From contig PXDB01000054.1 in assembly GCA_003565155.1 (NCBI GenBank), positions 1 to 59,498 of the forward strand: a stretch of 59,498 nucleotides of DNA. Direction: 5' to 3'. This DNA comes from Nitriliruptoraceae bacterium (GTDB lineage: Bacteria; Actinomycetota; Nitriliruptoria; Nitriliruptorales; Nitriliruptoraceae). The notes below the pieces were generated by a model. The model was given only the letters and a program-made list of their open reading frames with translations. It was not told the DNA's origin and made no database searches. Below are positions 32,385 to 41,979 of this stretch, piece after piece. Position 1 is the stretch's first letter, and each line of letters starts with the position of its first letter. A program made the translations under genes and the position numbers.

Positions 32385-34817
32385 GTGTCCGACACCTCTC
32401 CTTCGTCCGCAGGTCCCACCGGGTCGACGTCCTCCCAGCTCGCCGGGGCCACGTCCTCCGGCTCGACCGGCTTGGCCTTCCCGGTCGAGGAGACGCTGAC
32501 CGCCGAGCGCGCCCGCGAGCTCGGTCACGAGCTCGGTCTGCGCGGGGACGAGTACGACCGCATCGTCGAGACGCTGGGCCGTATCCCTACCGTCGCCGAG
32601 CTCGGGATGTACTCGGTGATGTGGTCGGAGCACTGCTCCTACAAGTCCTCGAAGATCCACCTGCGCGGCCTCGCCCACGAGGAGCCCTGGGTCATCGCGG
32701 GCCCCGGCGAGAACGCCGGGGTCGTGGACGTCGGCGACGGCCTGGCGGTGGCCTTCAAGATCGAGTCCCACAACCACCCGAGCTACGTCGAGCCCTTCCA
32801 GGGTGCGGCCACCGGCGTCGGCGGGATCCTCCGTGACATCTTCACCATGGGTGCCCGCCCCATCGCGGTGATGGACCCGCTGCGGTTCGGGGACCCCGGC
32901 GGCTGGACGGACGGTGCCGGCGTCGACCACGCGCCCGACGCCCTGCAGCGTCACCTGTTCGACGGGGTGGTGCGTGGCGTCGGCCACTACGGCAACTGCG
33001 TCGGGGTGCCCAACATCGGCGGCGAGGTCGTCTTCGACGCCACCTACGCCGGCAACCCGCTGACCAACGTGCTGGCCATCGGGGTCCTGCACCGCGACCG
33101 GCTCCAGCTCGCACGTGCCGAGGAGGTCGGCCACCTCGCCGTCCTGCTCGGTTCGGCCACCGGCCGCGATGGCATCGGTGGCGCGTCGGTGCTGGCCAGC
33201 CAGGAGTTCGACGCTGGGCTCGACGCCAAGCGCCCGAACGTCCAGGTCGGTGACCCCTTCGCGGAGAAGCTGTTGATCGAGTGCTGCCTGGAGCTCTACG
33301 AGCGGGACCTGCTCTCCGGCATCCAGGACATGGGTGCGGCCGGCATCGCCTGCTCCACCTCGGAGCTGGCCTCCGCCGCCTCCCTCGGCATGGACGTCGA
33401 CCTCGACCGGGTCCACCTGCGGGAGCCCTCGATGGAGTCCTGGGAGATCCTGTGCTCGGAGTCCCAGGAGCGCATGCTCGCCCTGGTCGCCCCCGAACGG
33501 CTCGCCGAGGTGGAGGAGGTCGCCGCCCGCTGGGGCGTGCCCGCTGCGGTGATCGGCGAGGTGGTCGAGGGCGATGCGCTGCGGCTCACCCGCCGCGGGG
33601 AGCGGATCGCGGACCTTCCCGCCCGCTCCCTGGCCGACGAGGGCCCCACCTACGACCGTCCCCGCCAGCGGCCTGGCTGGCTCGACGACTACGCCGAGGT
33701 GGCAGCCGAGGACCTCGACGCGACCCTGCCCGGAGGGACGCCCGCGGCGGCCGCCGGCTGGGAGCCCCGCACGATGGAGGCGACCGCACTGGCCTTCCTG
33801 TCGAGCCCCAACGTCGCCTCCAAACGGTGGGTGTTCGAGCAGTACGACCAGCACGTGCTCGGGGGCACGGTGCTGGGACCGGGGATGGCGGATGCGGGCG
33901 TGGTCCGCCTACCCGACAGCCCCCGCGCCGTGGCCTGCTCCACCGACGGCAACGGGCTGTGGTGCGAGCTGGACCCGGTGGAGGGCACCCGTCGCGTCGT
34001 CGCCGAGGCGTTCCGCAACGTCGCCGCGACCGGGGCCCGGCCGCTGGCCACCACCAACTGTCTGAACTTCGGCAACCCCGAGCGCCCGGAGATCATGTGG
34101 CAGCTGGCCGCCTCGATCGCAGCGATGGGCGAGGCCTGCCGGACCCTCGGCGTGCCGGTGACCGGCGGCAACGTGTCGCTCTACAACGAGACCCAGGGCC
34201 GGGCGATCCACCCGACGCCGGTGGTGGGCATCCTCGGGGTGCTCGCCGACGCCGAGGACGCCCTCGGCATCGCCTTCGAGGACGAGGGTGACCTCGTGCT
34301 CCTCCTCGGTGCGCCGACGGCACCGGGGCTCGCCGGCTCCGAGCTCCAGCGCTGGCTCGGCGCGCCGCTCGGTGGGGTGCTCGCCCCCGTCGACCTCGAC
34401 CTCGAGGGGGCGCTGGCCGAGGTGCTCCACGAGGCCGCCCGGGCGCGGCTGCTCTCCAGCGCCCACGACGTCGGCAGCGGCGGACTGTTGGTGGCGCTCG
34501 CCGAGGCGTGCGTCGCCGGCGACGTCGGCGTCGAGGTGGACCTGTCGGCGGCCGGTACCGGTGCGGCCGACCGTGACGCCGACGGCCTCTCCCCGACCCA
34601 GCAGCTGTTCAGCGAGTCACCCGGCCGGGTCGTGGTGACGGTGCCTTCCACCAACGTGCGTGCCTTCGCCCAGCTGTGCGCCGACGCGGAGGTGCCGCTC
34701 CGCGACATCGGCACCGTCGGTGGTGGCCGGGTCCGCGTCCGGGGGCTGGTCGACCTCGACCTCGAGGAGGTCCGCGCGACCTACACCCGTGGGCTGTCCG
34801 AGCTGCTCGAGGGATGA
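32385..34817 (+). CDS. purL: Phosphoribosylformylglycinamidine synthase subunit PurL
   Basis: An 810-residue ATP-dependent synthase subunit converting FGAR to FGAM with ammonia from PurQ. Motifs: TVAELGMYSVMWSEHCSYKS, KIESHNHPSYVEPFQGAATG, GIQDMGAAGIACSTSELASA, FGNPERPEIMWQL and PVTGGNVSLYNETQG; the last two mark the second half-repeat of this duplicated fold. The first ~30 residues after GTG 32385 are Ser/Thr/Gly-rich and not conserved; another start in the extension is possible. A divergent AT-rich promoter lies about 130 bases upstream. Confidence 0.95.
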   Translation: MSDTSPSSAGPTGSTSSQLAGATSSGSTGLAFPVEETLTAERARELGHELGLRGDEYDRIVETLGRIPTVAELGMYSVMWSEHCSYKSSKIHLRGLAHEEPWVIAGPGENAGVVDVGDGLAVAFKIESHNHPSYVEPFQGAATGVGGILRDIFTMGARPIAVMDPLRFGDPGGWTDGAGVDHAPDALQRHLFDGVVRGVGHYGNCVGVPNIGGEVVFDATYAGNPLTNVLAIGVLHRDRLQLARAEEVGHLAVLLGSATGRDGIGGASVLASQEFDAGLDAKRPNVQVGDPFAEKLLIECCLELYERDLLSGIQDMGAAGIACSTSELASAASLGMDVDLDRVHLREPSMESWEILCSESQERMLALVAPERLAEVEEVAARWGVPAAVIGEVVEGDALRLTRRGERIADLPARSLADEGPTYDRPRQRPGWLDDYAEVAAEDLDATLPGGTPAAAAGWEPRTMEATALAFLSSPNVASKRWVFEQYDQHVLGGTVLGPGMADAGVVRLPDSPRAVACSTDGNGLWCELDPVEGTRRVVAEAFRNVAATGARPLATTNCLNFGNPERPEIMWQLAASIAAMGEACRTLGVPVTGGNVSLYNETQGRAIHPTPVVGILGVLADAEDALGIAFEDEGDLVLLLGAPTAPGLAGSELQRWLGAPLGGVLAPVDLDLEGALAEVLHEAARARLLSSAHDVGSGGLLVALAEACVAGDVGVEVDLSAAGTGAADRDADGLSPTQQLFSESPGRVVVTVPSTNVRAFAQLCADAEVPLRDIGTVGGGRVRVRGLVDLDLEEVRATYTRGLSELLEG

Positions 34818-34862
34818 GCCTGTCGGGTGAGTGCCCCGGCCCAGCGCCGGGAAGGAGCCACG

Positions 34863-36077
34863 ATGGTGGAGCGTGACCCGCACCCGGACGCCCCGAGCCG
34901 TCCCGCCACCGCGCGCGTGGGGATGGTCGGGGCTGGCCAGCTGGCCAGGATGACCCAGTCAGCGGCGATCGACCTCGGTGTGGAGCTGCATGTGCTCGCC
35001 ACGCGCACCGACGAGCCGGCGGTGCTCGCCGGCGCCCGCTGCCACCTCGGCGGCCCCGATGATGACGCCGCACTCCTGGCCTTCGCGGAGGCCGTCGACG
35101 TGGTGACCCTGGACCACGAGCTGGTCTCCGACACCGCGCTCGCCGAGATGGCCGCCCGCGGCCACGCGGTCCGGCCGAGCGCGGCGGCGCTGCTGCACGC
35201 CAAGGACAAGCTGCACGCGCGTCAGCGGCTGGATGCCCTCGGCCTGCCCGTGCCGCCCTTCGCGGCCGTGGCCTCGGTCGACGACGTAGCCGACTTCGCC
35301 GCCGAGCACGGCTGGCCGGTGGTGTGCAAGGCCCGCCGCGGTGGCTACGACGGCCGTGGCGTGGAGGTGGTCGCCGACGCCGATGCCGCCGCCGCGGTCC
35401 TCGCCCGCGGCGGTGCGTGGCTGGTGGAGGCGCTGGTCGACATCGAGGTGGAGCTCGCGGTAGTCACCGCGCGCCGCCCCGGCGGGCAGCGTGTCACCTA
35501 CCCCGTGGTGGAGACGGTCCAGCAGGGCGGTATCTGCGTGGAGCTGGTGCAGCCCGCTCGGATCCCCGTGGAGGTGGCCGACACCGCCGTCGCGCTCGGC
35601 CAGCAGGTGGCCGATGTGGTCGATGGTGTGGGCATCGTCGCGGTGGAGCTGTTCGTCGACCGCGCCGGTGCGCTGACCGTCAACGAACTGGCGCTCCGGC
35701 CCCACAACTCCGGCCACGCCACCATCGAGGCCGGGGTGACCTCGCAGTTCCACAACCACCTGCGGGCGGTGCTCGACTGGCCGCTCGGCGACGCCGGCCT
35801 GCGGGTACCGGCGGCGGCGATGGTCAACCTGCTGGGCCCCACCGCCGACGCCGCGCCGGGCGGAACACGCGCCATCGACGCCTCCGGGCCAGGGGGCCGG
35901 GACCCGGTCGCAGCGGCCCTGCCCACCGCGCTCGAGGTGGCCGACGCTGCCGTCCACCTGTACGGCAAGGCGTCGCGCCCCGGACGCAAGATCGGTCATG
36001 TGACGGTCACCGGCCGGGATGTCGAGGTGGCCCTCGCCGCAGCCCGCGCCGCCGCCGACCGACTGGTTGGTAGGTAG
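34863..36077 (+). CDS. purK: N5-carboxyaminoimidazole ribonucleotide synthase PurK
   Basis: A 404-residue ATP-grasp enzyme forming N5-CAIR from AIR, bicarbonate and ATP. The N-terminal fold shows ARVGMVGAGQLARMTQSAAI. The ATP-grasp core has GWPVVCKARRGGYDGRGVEV, GGAWLVEALVDIEVELAVV, IVAVELFVDRAGALTVNELA, and the substrate-side RPHNSGHATIEAGVTSQF. ATG 34863 follows GGAAGGAG; GTG 34827 is an alternative. Its last codons form one arm of a long inverted repeat with the purE leader. Confidence 0.94.
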   Translation: MVERDPHPDAPSRPATARVGMVGAGQLARMTQSAAIDLGVELHVLATRTDEPAVLAGARCHLGGPDDDAALLAFAEAVDVVTLDHELVSDTALAEMAARGHAVRPSAAALLHAKDKLHARQRLDALGLPVPPFAAVASVDDVADFAAEHGWPVVCKARRGGYDGRGVEVVADADAAAAVLARGGAWLVEALVDIEVELAVVTARRPGGQRVTYPVVETVQQGGICVELVQPARIPVEVADTAVALGQQVADVVDGVGIVAVELFVDRAGALTVNELALRPHNSGHATIEAGVTSQFHNHLRAVLDWPLGDAGLRVPAAAMVNLLGPTADAAPGGTRAIDASGPGGRDPVAAALPTALEVADAAVHLYGKASRPGRKIGHVTVTGRDVEVALAAARAAADRLVGR

Positions 36078-36192
36078 ATGCGCGCGGTCACCGGTAGGTG
36101 GCGAGCAAGCGCTGGCGCAGGGCACCCTGTCCGGCCGGCGGACGGCGTGCCGCCCTCCCGGCGCGCTCCCGACCAACCAGTCGGTCGGGAGC
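36055..36192 (+). promoter_or_regulatory. purK-purE inverted repeat and stem-loop (possible attenuator or MITE-like element)
   Basis: CCGACCGACTGGTTGGT (36055-36071, in the last purK codons) has a perfect 17-base inverted copy at 36172-36188. The downstream arm also lies within a separate perfect 10-pair hairpin, GCTCCCGACC-AACCAGTC-GGTCGGGAGC (36165-36192). The RNA could therefore adopt two mutually exclusive folds ahead of purE. The 100 bases between contain no gene. Confidence 0.6.
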
Positions 36193-36224
36193 GGCACCCG
36201 TGAGCGCGAGAGGACATCATCACC

Positions 36225-36836
36225 ATGGAGCACCCCGCACCCGACGACACCGAGGTGGTCGCTGTGGCCGATGAGGCGGTCGTGAACGAGCCGGCGGTCA
36301 CGCCCGTGCCCGGCGATGCCCGGGTCGGCATCGTGATGGGCAGTGACTCCGACCTGCCCACGATGGAGGGTGCGGTCGAGGCGCTGGAGCGCTTCGAGGT
36401 CGCCCACGAGGTCCACGTCGTGTCGGCCCACCGGGACGCGGAGCGGATGCTGGCCTACGGCCGGGAGGCTGCCGGGCGGGGTCTCGAGGTGCTGATCGCC
36501 GGGGCCGGTGGCGCCGCACACCTGCCGGGGATGCTGGCCTCGGTCACCTCGCTGCCGGTCATCGGGGTGCCGGTGCCCCTACGCCATCTCGACGGCCTGG
36601 ACTCGCTGCTCTCGATCGTGCAGATGCCCTCGGGCATCCCCGTCGCAACCGTGGCGGTCGGCGGCGCCCACAACGCCGGACTGCTGGCCGTGCGCATCCT
36701 CGCTGCCGGTGACCGGGAGCTGACCGTCGCGCTGGACGCGCACCGCGAGGAGCTCCGCGAGGCGTCGAGGGAGAAGGACCAGCGGGTGCAGCAGCAGGTG
36801 AGCGGCAGGGGCCGCGGGTTCGGGTTCTCCGCGTGA
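36225..36836 (+). CDS. purE: N5-carboxyaminoimidazole ribonucleotide mutase PurE
   Basis: A 203-residue class I PurE that moves the carboxylate of N5-CAIR to make CAIR. Signature sequences: [71 protein letters not shown] and [16 protein letters not shown] non-conserved acidic N-terminal extension of about 30 residues and a charged C-terminal tail make it longer than the usual 160-170. The stop overlaps the next gene by 4 bases (GTGA). Confidence 0.95.
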   Translation: MEHPAPDDTEVVAVADEAVVNEPAVTPVPGDARVGIVMGSDSDLPTMEGAVEALERFEVAHEVHVVSAHRDAERMLAYGREAAGRGLEVLIAGAGGAAHLPGMLASVTSLPVIGVPVPLRHLDGLDSLLSIVQMPSGIPVATVAVGGAHNAGLLAVRILAAGDRELTVALDAHREELREASREKDQRVQQQVSGRGRGFGFSA

Positions 36837-37606
36837 GCGGCGCGTCGGCGGCCCGCGCCCCACAGGGTCCGCCCGCCAGCTCGGGTCCCACCCACGCGAC
36901 CTGGTGGCGCCGCTCCATGGTGTCGGTGGCGGCGCTGCGCTACGCGATCCCCCTCGTCGCGGTACCGCTGATCCCGGTGCTGGTGCCAGACCACGTGGCG
37001 CTGATGGTGCTGCTCCGCCCCACCAAGGAGTTCCTGCTCATAGGCGGCGCGCAATACCGCATCACCGGCGTTCCGGGCATCGGGCTGCTGCTGGCGGCGT
37101 TCCTACCGCTGATGGTCGTCGCCGTCTGGTCCTTCTTCGCGGTCGGTCGCATCTACCGGGTGGCGCTGTCCACCGGTACCGCACCCACCTGGTTGCGACG
37201 GGCACTGCCGCCCCGCCAGCTGGCCGTGGCGCAGTCGGTCCTGGCGTCGCGCGGGCCCACCATCGCCATCCTCGGACGGCTGGCCGCGCTGCCACCCACC
37301 GCGCTCGCCGCCGCGGCCGGCGCGTCGGACGTTGATGCGCGCCGCTACCTCGGTGCGGACGCCCTCGGGGCCGTGCTGTCCTTCGCGGTCATGGTCGCCG
37401 CCGGCTACCAGGCGGGCCGGGCATGGGAGGAGGGGGTCAGCTGGCTGACCGGGGTCGGGGTGCTGCTGTTCGTCGGGGTCCTCACCCTGCTGACCCGCTG
37501 GATCCGGTCCGAGGCGCGCGCCCAGGGCGTCGTGGACACCGGCGACCAGGACGAGCCAGAGGGCCTCGCCGGCCCCTCGCTGGCCGAGGGCCGGCGCGAG
37601 GGCTGA
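36833..37606 (+). CDS. DedA-like (VTT-domain) membrane protein
   Basis: A 257-residue protein with about five membrane segments. The VTT/DedA hallmark appears as [20 protein letters not shown] with [20 protein letters not shown], including the re-entrant-loop arginine and proline. An N-terminal helix ([17 protein letters not shown]) and [20 protein letters not shown] precede it. DedA/VTT proteins act in membrane lipid flipping or homeostasis. The GTG start overlaps the purE stop, giving tight coupling to purine genes without an obvious metabolic link. The charged tail is not conserved. Confidence 0.75.
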   Translation: MSGASAARAPQGPPASSGPTHATWWRRSMVSVAALRYAIPLVAVPLIPVLVPDHVALMVLLRPTKEFLLIGGAQYRITGVPGIGLLLAAFLPLMVVAVWSFFAVGRIYRVALSTGTAPTWLRRALPPRQLAVAQSVLASRGPTIAILGRLAALPPTALAAAAGASDVDARRYLGADALGAVLSFAVMVAAGYQAGRAWEEGVSWLTGVGVLLFVGVLTLLTRWIRSEARAQGVVDTGDQDEPEGLAGPSLAEGRREG

Positions 37607-37715
37607 GCAGCCGGCACCGCACCCGGAACCACCGTCACCAGCACCGTTCAGGGGCTACCCTTCGCCGTGCCGCCGCTTCCCCCAGGTGCCCGGCGGGCCC
37701 CCTGTGAGGTTCCCT

Positions 37716-39269
37716 GTGACGCACCGGCAGCCCGCACCGTCCCCGTCCGCGCGCGTCGCCCCGGCTGGGTTCGTGCCCACCGGCCCGGTCGCCCCGTCGG
37801 CCGGTGGCGGCGCACCCGCCACCTCGGCGTCCGCGTGGCAGCCGTCCGACGATCTCGGTGACGACGACCTCGACGGCCCCAACGAGGAGTGCGGGGTCAT
37901 CGGGGTGTACGCCCCCGGTGAGGAGGTCGCGCGCCTGGCCTACTTCGGGTTGTACGCCCTCCAGCACCGTGGGCAGGAGTCGGCGGGCATCGCCGCCTCC
38001 AGCGGTCGTCGGATCGTGGTGCACAAGGACATGGGGCTGGTGAACCAGGTGTTCACCGACACCGGGCTCGCCGCTCTCGAGGGACACCTGGCGCTCGGCC
38101 ACTGCCGCTACTCCACGACCGGTGCCTCGTCGTGGGTCAACGCCCAGCCGCAGTACCGCGAGACCCCCACCGGTGGTGGACTGGCCCTGGGCCACAACGG
38201 CAACCTGGTCAACACCGCGGAGCTGGCCCGGGAACTGCACGAGGAGCCAGCCAACGATTCGGAGTTGATGGCCTCCCTGCTCGCCCGCGAGGTGGACGTC
38301 AGCCTCGAGGAGGCGATCGTTCGGACCGCGCCGCGGTTCACTGGGGCCTACTCCGTCGTCGTGATGGACGAGGAGCGGCTCCATGCCTTCCGCGATCCCA
38401 ACGGCGTGCGCCCGCTGCAGATCGGGCGCCTGCCGGCCGGTGGCTGGGTGGTCGCCTCGGAGACCTCCGCGCTCGACATCGTCGGTGCGGTGTACTTCCG
38501 GGACGTGTCGCCCGGTGAGGTCGTCACCATCGACGGCAACGGGCTGCACTCCCGCCGTTTCGCCCCGCCGAACCCCACCTTCTGCCTCTTCGAGTGGGTG
38601 TACCTCGCCCGACCCGACCACCGTCAGGACGGCGGCAGCGTGCTCTACGCCCGCCGGTCCATGGGTCGCCAGCTCGCTCGGGAGGCGCCGGTCGAGGCCG
38701 ACATCGTCATCCCCGTGCCGGAGGCCGGCCGGGACGCCGCCGCCGGTTACGCCGCGGAGAGCGGGCTGCCCTTCTCCGACGGGTTGGTCAAGAACCGCTA
38801 CGTCGGCCGGACCTTCATCCAGCCGACCCAGTCCCTGCGACAGCTCGGCATCAAGCTGAAGCTCTCACCGGTCCGCGAGGTGGTGGAGGGTCGGCGGCTG
38901 GTGGTGGTGGACGACTCGATCGTCCGCGGCAACACGGCCCGGCAGCTGGTCGCGATGCTCCGCGAGGCCGGTGCCGCCGAGGTCCACCTGCGCATCACCT
39001 CGCCGCCGGTCGCCCACCCGTGCTACTACGGCATCGATATGGCCACCCGTGCGGAGCTGATCGGCGCCGACCTCGACGTGGAGGCGATCCGGGAGTTCAT
39101 CGGGTGTGACACGCTGCACTACATCTCGCTCGGTGGGTTGATCGCCTCCACGCCGCACCAGCGCGAGAAGCTGTGCACCGCGTGCTTCACCGGCGAGTAC
39201 CCGATCCCCGTACCCGGCGAGCACGAGCAGCTCGCACAGATCCGCTTCGACTTCTCCGAGACGGTCTGA
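37716..39269 (+). CDS. purF: Amidophosphoribosyltransferase PurF
   Basis: A 517-residue enzyme for the first committed purine step (PRPP plus glutamine to phosphoribosylamine). The catalytic Cys is in NEECGVIGVYAPG, with GLYALQHRGQESAGIAASSG, the PRPP motif VVVVDDSIVRGNTARQL and CYYGIDMATR. Cysteines in FCLFEWVY, HPCYYG and LCTACFTGEY fit a 4Fe-4S cluster of the Bacillus type. About 55 residues precede the catalytic Cys, so they must be removed as a propeptide. GTG 37716 follows GAGG; GTG 37686 is possible. The propeptide contains a CCGCCACCTCGGCG-type motif. Confidence 0.95.
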   Translation: MTHRQPAPSPSARVAPAGFVPTGPVAPSAGGGAPATSASAWQPSDDLGDDDLDGPNEECGVIGVYAPGEEVARLAYFGLYALQHRGQESAGIAASSGRRIVVHKDMGLVNQVFTDTGLAALEGHLALGHCRYSTTGASSWVNAQPQYRETPTGGGLALGHNGNLVNTAELARELHEEPANDSELMASLLAREVDVSLEEAIVRTAPRFTGAYSVVVMDEERLHAFRDPNGVRPLQIGRLPAGGWVVASETSALDIVGAVYFRDVSPGEVVTIDGNGLHSRRFAPPNPTFCLFEWVYLARPDHRQDGGSVLYARRSMGRQLAREAPVEADIVIPVPEAGRDAAAGYAAESGLPFSDGLVKNRYVGRTFIQPTQSLRQLGIKLKLSPVREVVEGRRLVVVDDSIVRGNTARQLVAMLREAGAAEVHLRITSPPVAHPCYYGIDMATRAELIGADLDVEAIREFIGCDTLHYISLGGLIASTPHQREKLCTACFTGEYPIPVPGEHEQLAQIRFDFSETV

Positions 39270-39347
39270 GGCGCGGCCCGGTCCCGGGGGTGCGGTGCCG
39301 GTGAGGCGGCCGCCGGGTGTGGGCCGCGGCAGCGGTAGCCCGTGGCG

Positions 39348-40025
39348 TCACGCCTCGGGACCCGACGGACCCGGCACGTCGTGGCCGAGCCACGCCAGCA
39401 CGGCCCGCACCCGCCGATGGTCCTGGTGGTCGGCGGGCAGGTCGAGCTTGGTGAAGATGTTCGACACGTGCTTCTCCACCGCGCCGAGGGTGAGTACCAG
39501 GCGGTCAGCGATGGCGGGGTTGGTCAGCCCCTCGGCCATCGCGGCCAGCACCTCGCGCTCCCGCTCGGTCAGCGCGTCCAGTCGCGACCGGCGACGGTTG
39601 CGCGCCGGGATCTGGGAGACCACCTCCGGATCGAGGGCGGTGCCGCCCGCCGCGACCCGCTCGAGGGCGGCGAGGAAGTCGCCCACGTCGGCGATCCGGT
39701 CCTTCAGCAGGTAGCCGAATCCACCGGTGTCGTTGGCCAGCAGCTCCGCTGCGTAGCGCTCCTCCACGTACTGCGACAGCACGAGCACGGGTTGCGGTTC
39801 ATCCTCACCGCTGCGCAGCTCATGGGCGGCGCGCACACCGTCATCGCGGTGGTCCGGCGGCATGCGCACGTCCACCACGGCGATGTCCGGTCGGTGGTCG
39901 CGAACGGCGGCGAGCAGTGCCGGGGCGTCGCCCACGGCGGCGACGACCTCGTGGCCCCGGTCCGTGAGCAGGCGGGTCAGGCCCTCGCGCAGCAGCGCGG
40001 CGTCCTCCGCGATCACGATCTCCAC
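39348..40025 (-). CDS. NarL/LuxR-family response regulator
   Basis: A 225-residue transcription factor. The receiver domain has acidic residues in IVIAEDAALLREGL, the phospho-Asp in DIAVVDVRMPP, Ser in VLSQYVE and Lys in YLLKDRIADV. The C-terminal LuxR helix-turn-helix is LTEREREVLAAMAEGLTNPA and GAVEKHVSNIFTKLDL. GTG 40025 lies inside the end of the upstream kinase gene (13-base overlap), so the two form a coupled pair. Target genes are unknown. Confidence 0.93.
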   Translation of the reverse strand: MEIVIAEDAALLREGLTRLLTDRGHEVVAAVGDAPALLAAVRDHRPDIAVVDVRMPPDHRDDGVRAAHELRSGEDEPQPVLVLSQYVEERYAAELLANDTGGFGYLLKDRIADVGDFLAALERVAAGGTALDPEVVSQIPARNRRRSRLDALTEREREVLAAMAEGLTNPAIADRLVLTLGAVEKHVSNIFTKLDLPADHQDHRRVRAVLAWLGHDVPGPSGPEA

Positions 40026-41023
40026 GGGACCTCCAGTCGCACCGAGGTGGGCCCGCCCGGCGGGCTCGCAACCGACAGCGTGCCGCCGGCAGCCCGTGCC
40101 CGCGAGATGAGGCCGGCGAGGCCGGTGCCGTCGGCCGGTTCCGCGCCGCCCTGGCCGTCGTCGATGACCTCGGCGATCAGGTCGTCCTCCTGCACGTACA
40201 CCTGGACCCAGGCGCCCGCCGCGCCGCTGTGCTGCCCCACGTTGGTCAGCGCCTCGGCCACGGTGAAGTAGACCAGGGAGGAGATGGGCTCCGCCAGGTC
40301 GTGGGGCACCCGGACGTCGAGACGGGTCGGCACCGGGCAGCGGTCGGCGACCTCGTCGACCTCGACTCCGCGTGCCAGCGCGTCCTTCACCTCGCCGAGC
40401 TCCAGGGCGAGCGAGGTCAGGTGGACCTGCGCACCGTCGTGCAGGTCCCGCTCCATGCGGCGACGCTTCGTGTCGGCCACCTCGACGGCAGCGGCGCGCT
40501 GCTGCTCCAGGCGTTCGCGGTGCTGCCGGGCGGTAGGGCCGAGGAGTCCACGGCTCAACCGTTCGAACACCCAGCCCGCCCCGGTCGCGACGGTCCCGAG
40601 GAGCACGGCCACCAGCACCAGCAGGACCATGACCGCGGCCGCGTACGCCGCACCGTCACCGAGCTGCTCGACCAGCCAGGGCTCGACCGGTCCGAGCTCG
40701 AAGTCCCGGTCGACGCCCGGCGCCGGCCAGGTCAGCCCCACCAGCAGGGAGAACCAGCAGAACGCCACGGCCCAGAACCCGACGGTCGCCACGGGGAAGG
40801 CGAGCACGTGGAACAGCAGCGCCCGCCACGCCGTCGCGTCCGTCGCTCGCGCCCAGAGCGCGGCCGGTCGCCACCACGGTGACGCTGCCACGAGCGGTGG
40901 CGCGGGGATCCGGACCCCCAGCACAGCGACGATCACCTGCCGTTGCAGGCCGCCGTAGGCACGACCCAGCGCGACGACCAGTACCAGGAGGGGCACCCCG
41001 ATGGCCAGGGGGATCAGGGACAC
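40013..41023 (-). CDS. NarL-type sensor histidine kinase with apparently shortened dimerisation domain
   Basis: About 336 residues: four membrane helices in the first half (such as LIPLAIGVPLLVLVVALG and VMVLLVLVAVLLGTVATG). A HisKA_3 phospho-site follows in RRRMERDLHDGAQVHLTSL, and a HATPase region has FTVAEALTNVGQHSG, the N box, and VIDDGQGGAEPADGTGL as G1. After ELGEVKDALARG the sequence jumps directly to ADRCPVPTRLDV. It omits roughly 45 residues that in relatives form the second DHp helix and the RGIHP motif. The start (GTG 41023) has a weak ribosome site; GTG 41107 is possible. Activity is uncertain. Confidence 0.85.
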   Translation of the reverse strand: MSLIPLAIGVPLLVLVVALGRAYGGLQRQVIVAVLGVRIPAPPLVAASPWWRPAALWARATDATAWRALLFHVLAFPVATVGFWAVAFCWFSLLVGLTWPAPGVDRDFELGPVEPWLVEQLGDGAAYAAAVMVLLVLVAVLLGTVATGAGWVFERLSRGLLGPTARQHRERLEQQRAAAVEVADTKRRRMERDLHDGAQVHLTSLALELGEVKDALARGVEVDEVADRCPVPTRLDVRVPHDLAEPISSLVYFTVAEALTNVGQHSGAAGAWVQVYVQEDDLIAEVIDDGQGGAEPADGTGLAGLISRARAAGGTLSVASPPGGPTSVRLEVPWRS

Positions 41024-41313
41024 CCGCGGGCCCCGTAGCCGGTGCGTCGTCGGATGCCTCGTGCTCGGCACCGCCCGCGGCGCGCGATCCCCCGCCACAT
41101 CAGGCACGCCGGACCGGACCGGCCTGGCCGCGCACGCAGGTCGCCCCGGCCGGCGGTTCGCGTCGCGGCAGCGGTCAGGAGGTCCTTCGAGCCGTTACCG
41201 GCCCCGAGCTGGACCGCTAGAGCGCTGCTGGCGCGCAGCACAACCGCACCCTGGCCCTTGTCACCCGTCGTCTCGACGGGCAGCATCAGCACAAGCGCGC
41301 AGGAGGCGGCACG

Positions 41314-41943
41314 ATGCCGGGGAGGGGCGGAGAGTCCATGGACGCAGGAACGGCTGCTGCGGAGGCACGGCTGGATCGGGTCGACCAGGAGTCCGCTCGC
41401 CGCGAGGATGAGGAGCTTGATCAGCCCTCCACCGACGGCGTCGAGCCGGACGGTTTCGGCTTCCACCTCGACGACCCGGAGATCGACCTCCTCGCCGACG
41501 ACATGGACGCCGGGCTGCGTGATGATCGCGAGGCGGACGCCATCGACGCCCTCGCGGAGCCCTTCAACGCGCGCGATGTCGACGGGCTGCTCGCGGTCAT
41601 CGCGCTCGATGCCGAGGTTCCCGGGTTCGCCGGTCCGGACCTTGGCGACCTGCCGGAGGCGGTACAGGACCTGTGGCGCCGCCGGCCGACCTGCCTGCTG
41701 ACACGCGGCTACGTCCAGCGCGAACACGTCGGCGTGCTGTGGGAGCACGACGGCAGCGACTGGTGGCGCACGGCGGTGGTCCACGTCGACGACGTCGAGG
41801 ACGGGCTGATCGGGGTGTTCGAGTTCAGCGAGGACACGGCGCTGCTCGAGCGGGTCCAGTGCGAGCCGCCCGGCCCCGACGAGCTCGACGAGGTGTCGAG
41901 GTGGTCGGTGTGGGACGAGGGCGTGGAGTCGCCACGCGGCTGA
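41314..41943 (+). CDS. Acidic protein with probable NTF2/SnoaL-like domain
   Basis: A 209-residue acidic protein. The first ~90 residues are charged and poorly ordered. The second half resembles a SnoaL/NTF2-like fold (EPFNARDVDGLLAVIALDAE followed by beta-strands CLLTRGYVQREHVGVLWEHD and WRTAVVHVDDVEDGLIGVFE). Such domains bind small ligands or act in simple isomerase/hydrolase reactions; no catalytic residues can be named. ATG 41314 is preceded by AGGAGG; ATG 41338 is possible. It is convergent to metH. Function unknown. Confidence 0.6.
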   Translation: MPGRGGESMDAGTAAAEARLDRVDQESARREDEELDQPSTDGVEPDGFGFHLDDPEIDLLADDMDAGLRDDREADAIDALAEPFNARDVDGLLAVIALDAEVPGFAGPDLGDLPEAVQDLWRRRPTCLLTRGYVQREHVGVLWEHDGSDWWRTAVVHVDDVEDGLIGVFEFSEDTALLERVQCEPPGPDELDEVSRWSVWDEGVESPRG

Positions 41944-41955
41944 CCGCTGTGGCTG

Positions 41956-41979
41956 GCCCGGTGGCCATGGCCCACGGGC
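41956..41979. terminator. Near-palindromic hairpin between convergent genes
   Basis: GCCCG (41956-41960) pairs with CGGGC (41975-41979) around the palindromic centre GGCCATGGCC, with a two-base mismatch. It lies between the ends of the NTF2-like gene and metH, so it could terminate transcription from both sides. Confidence 0.45.
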
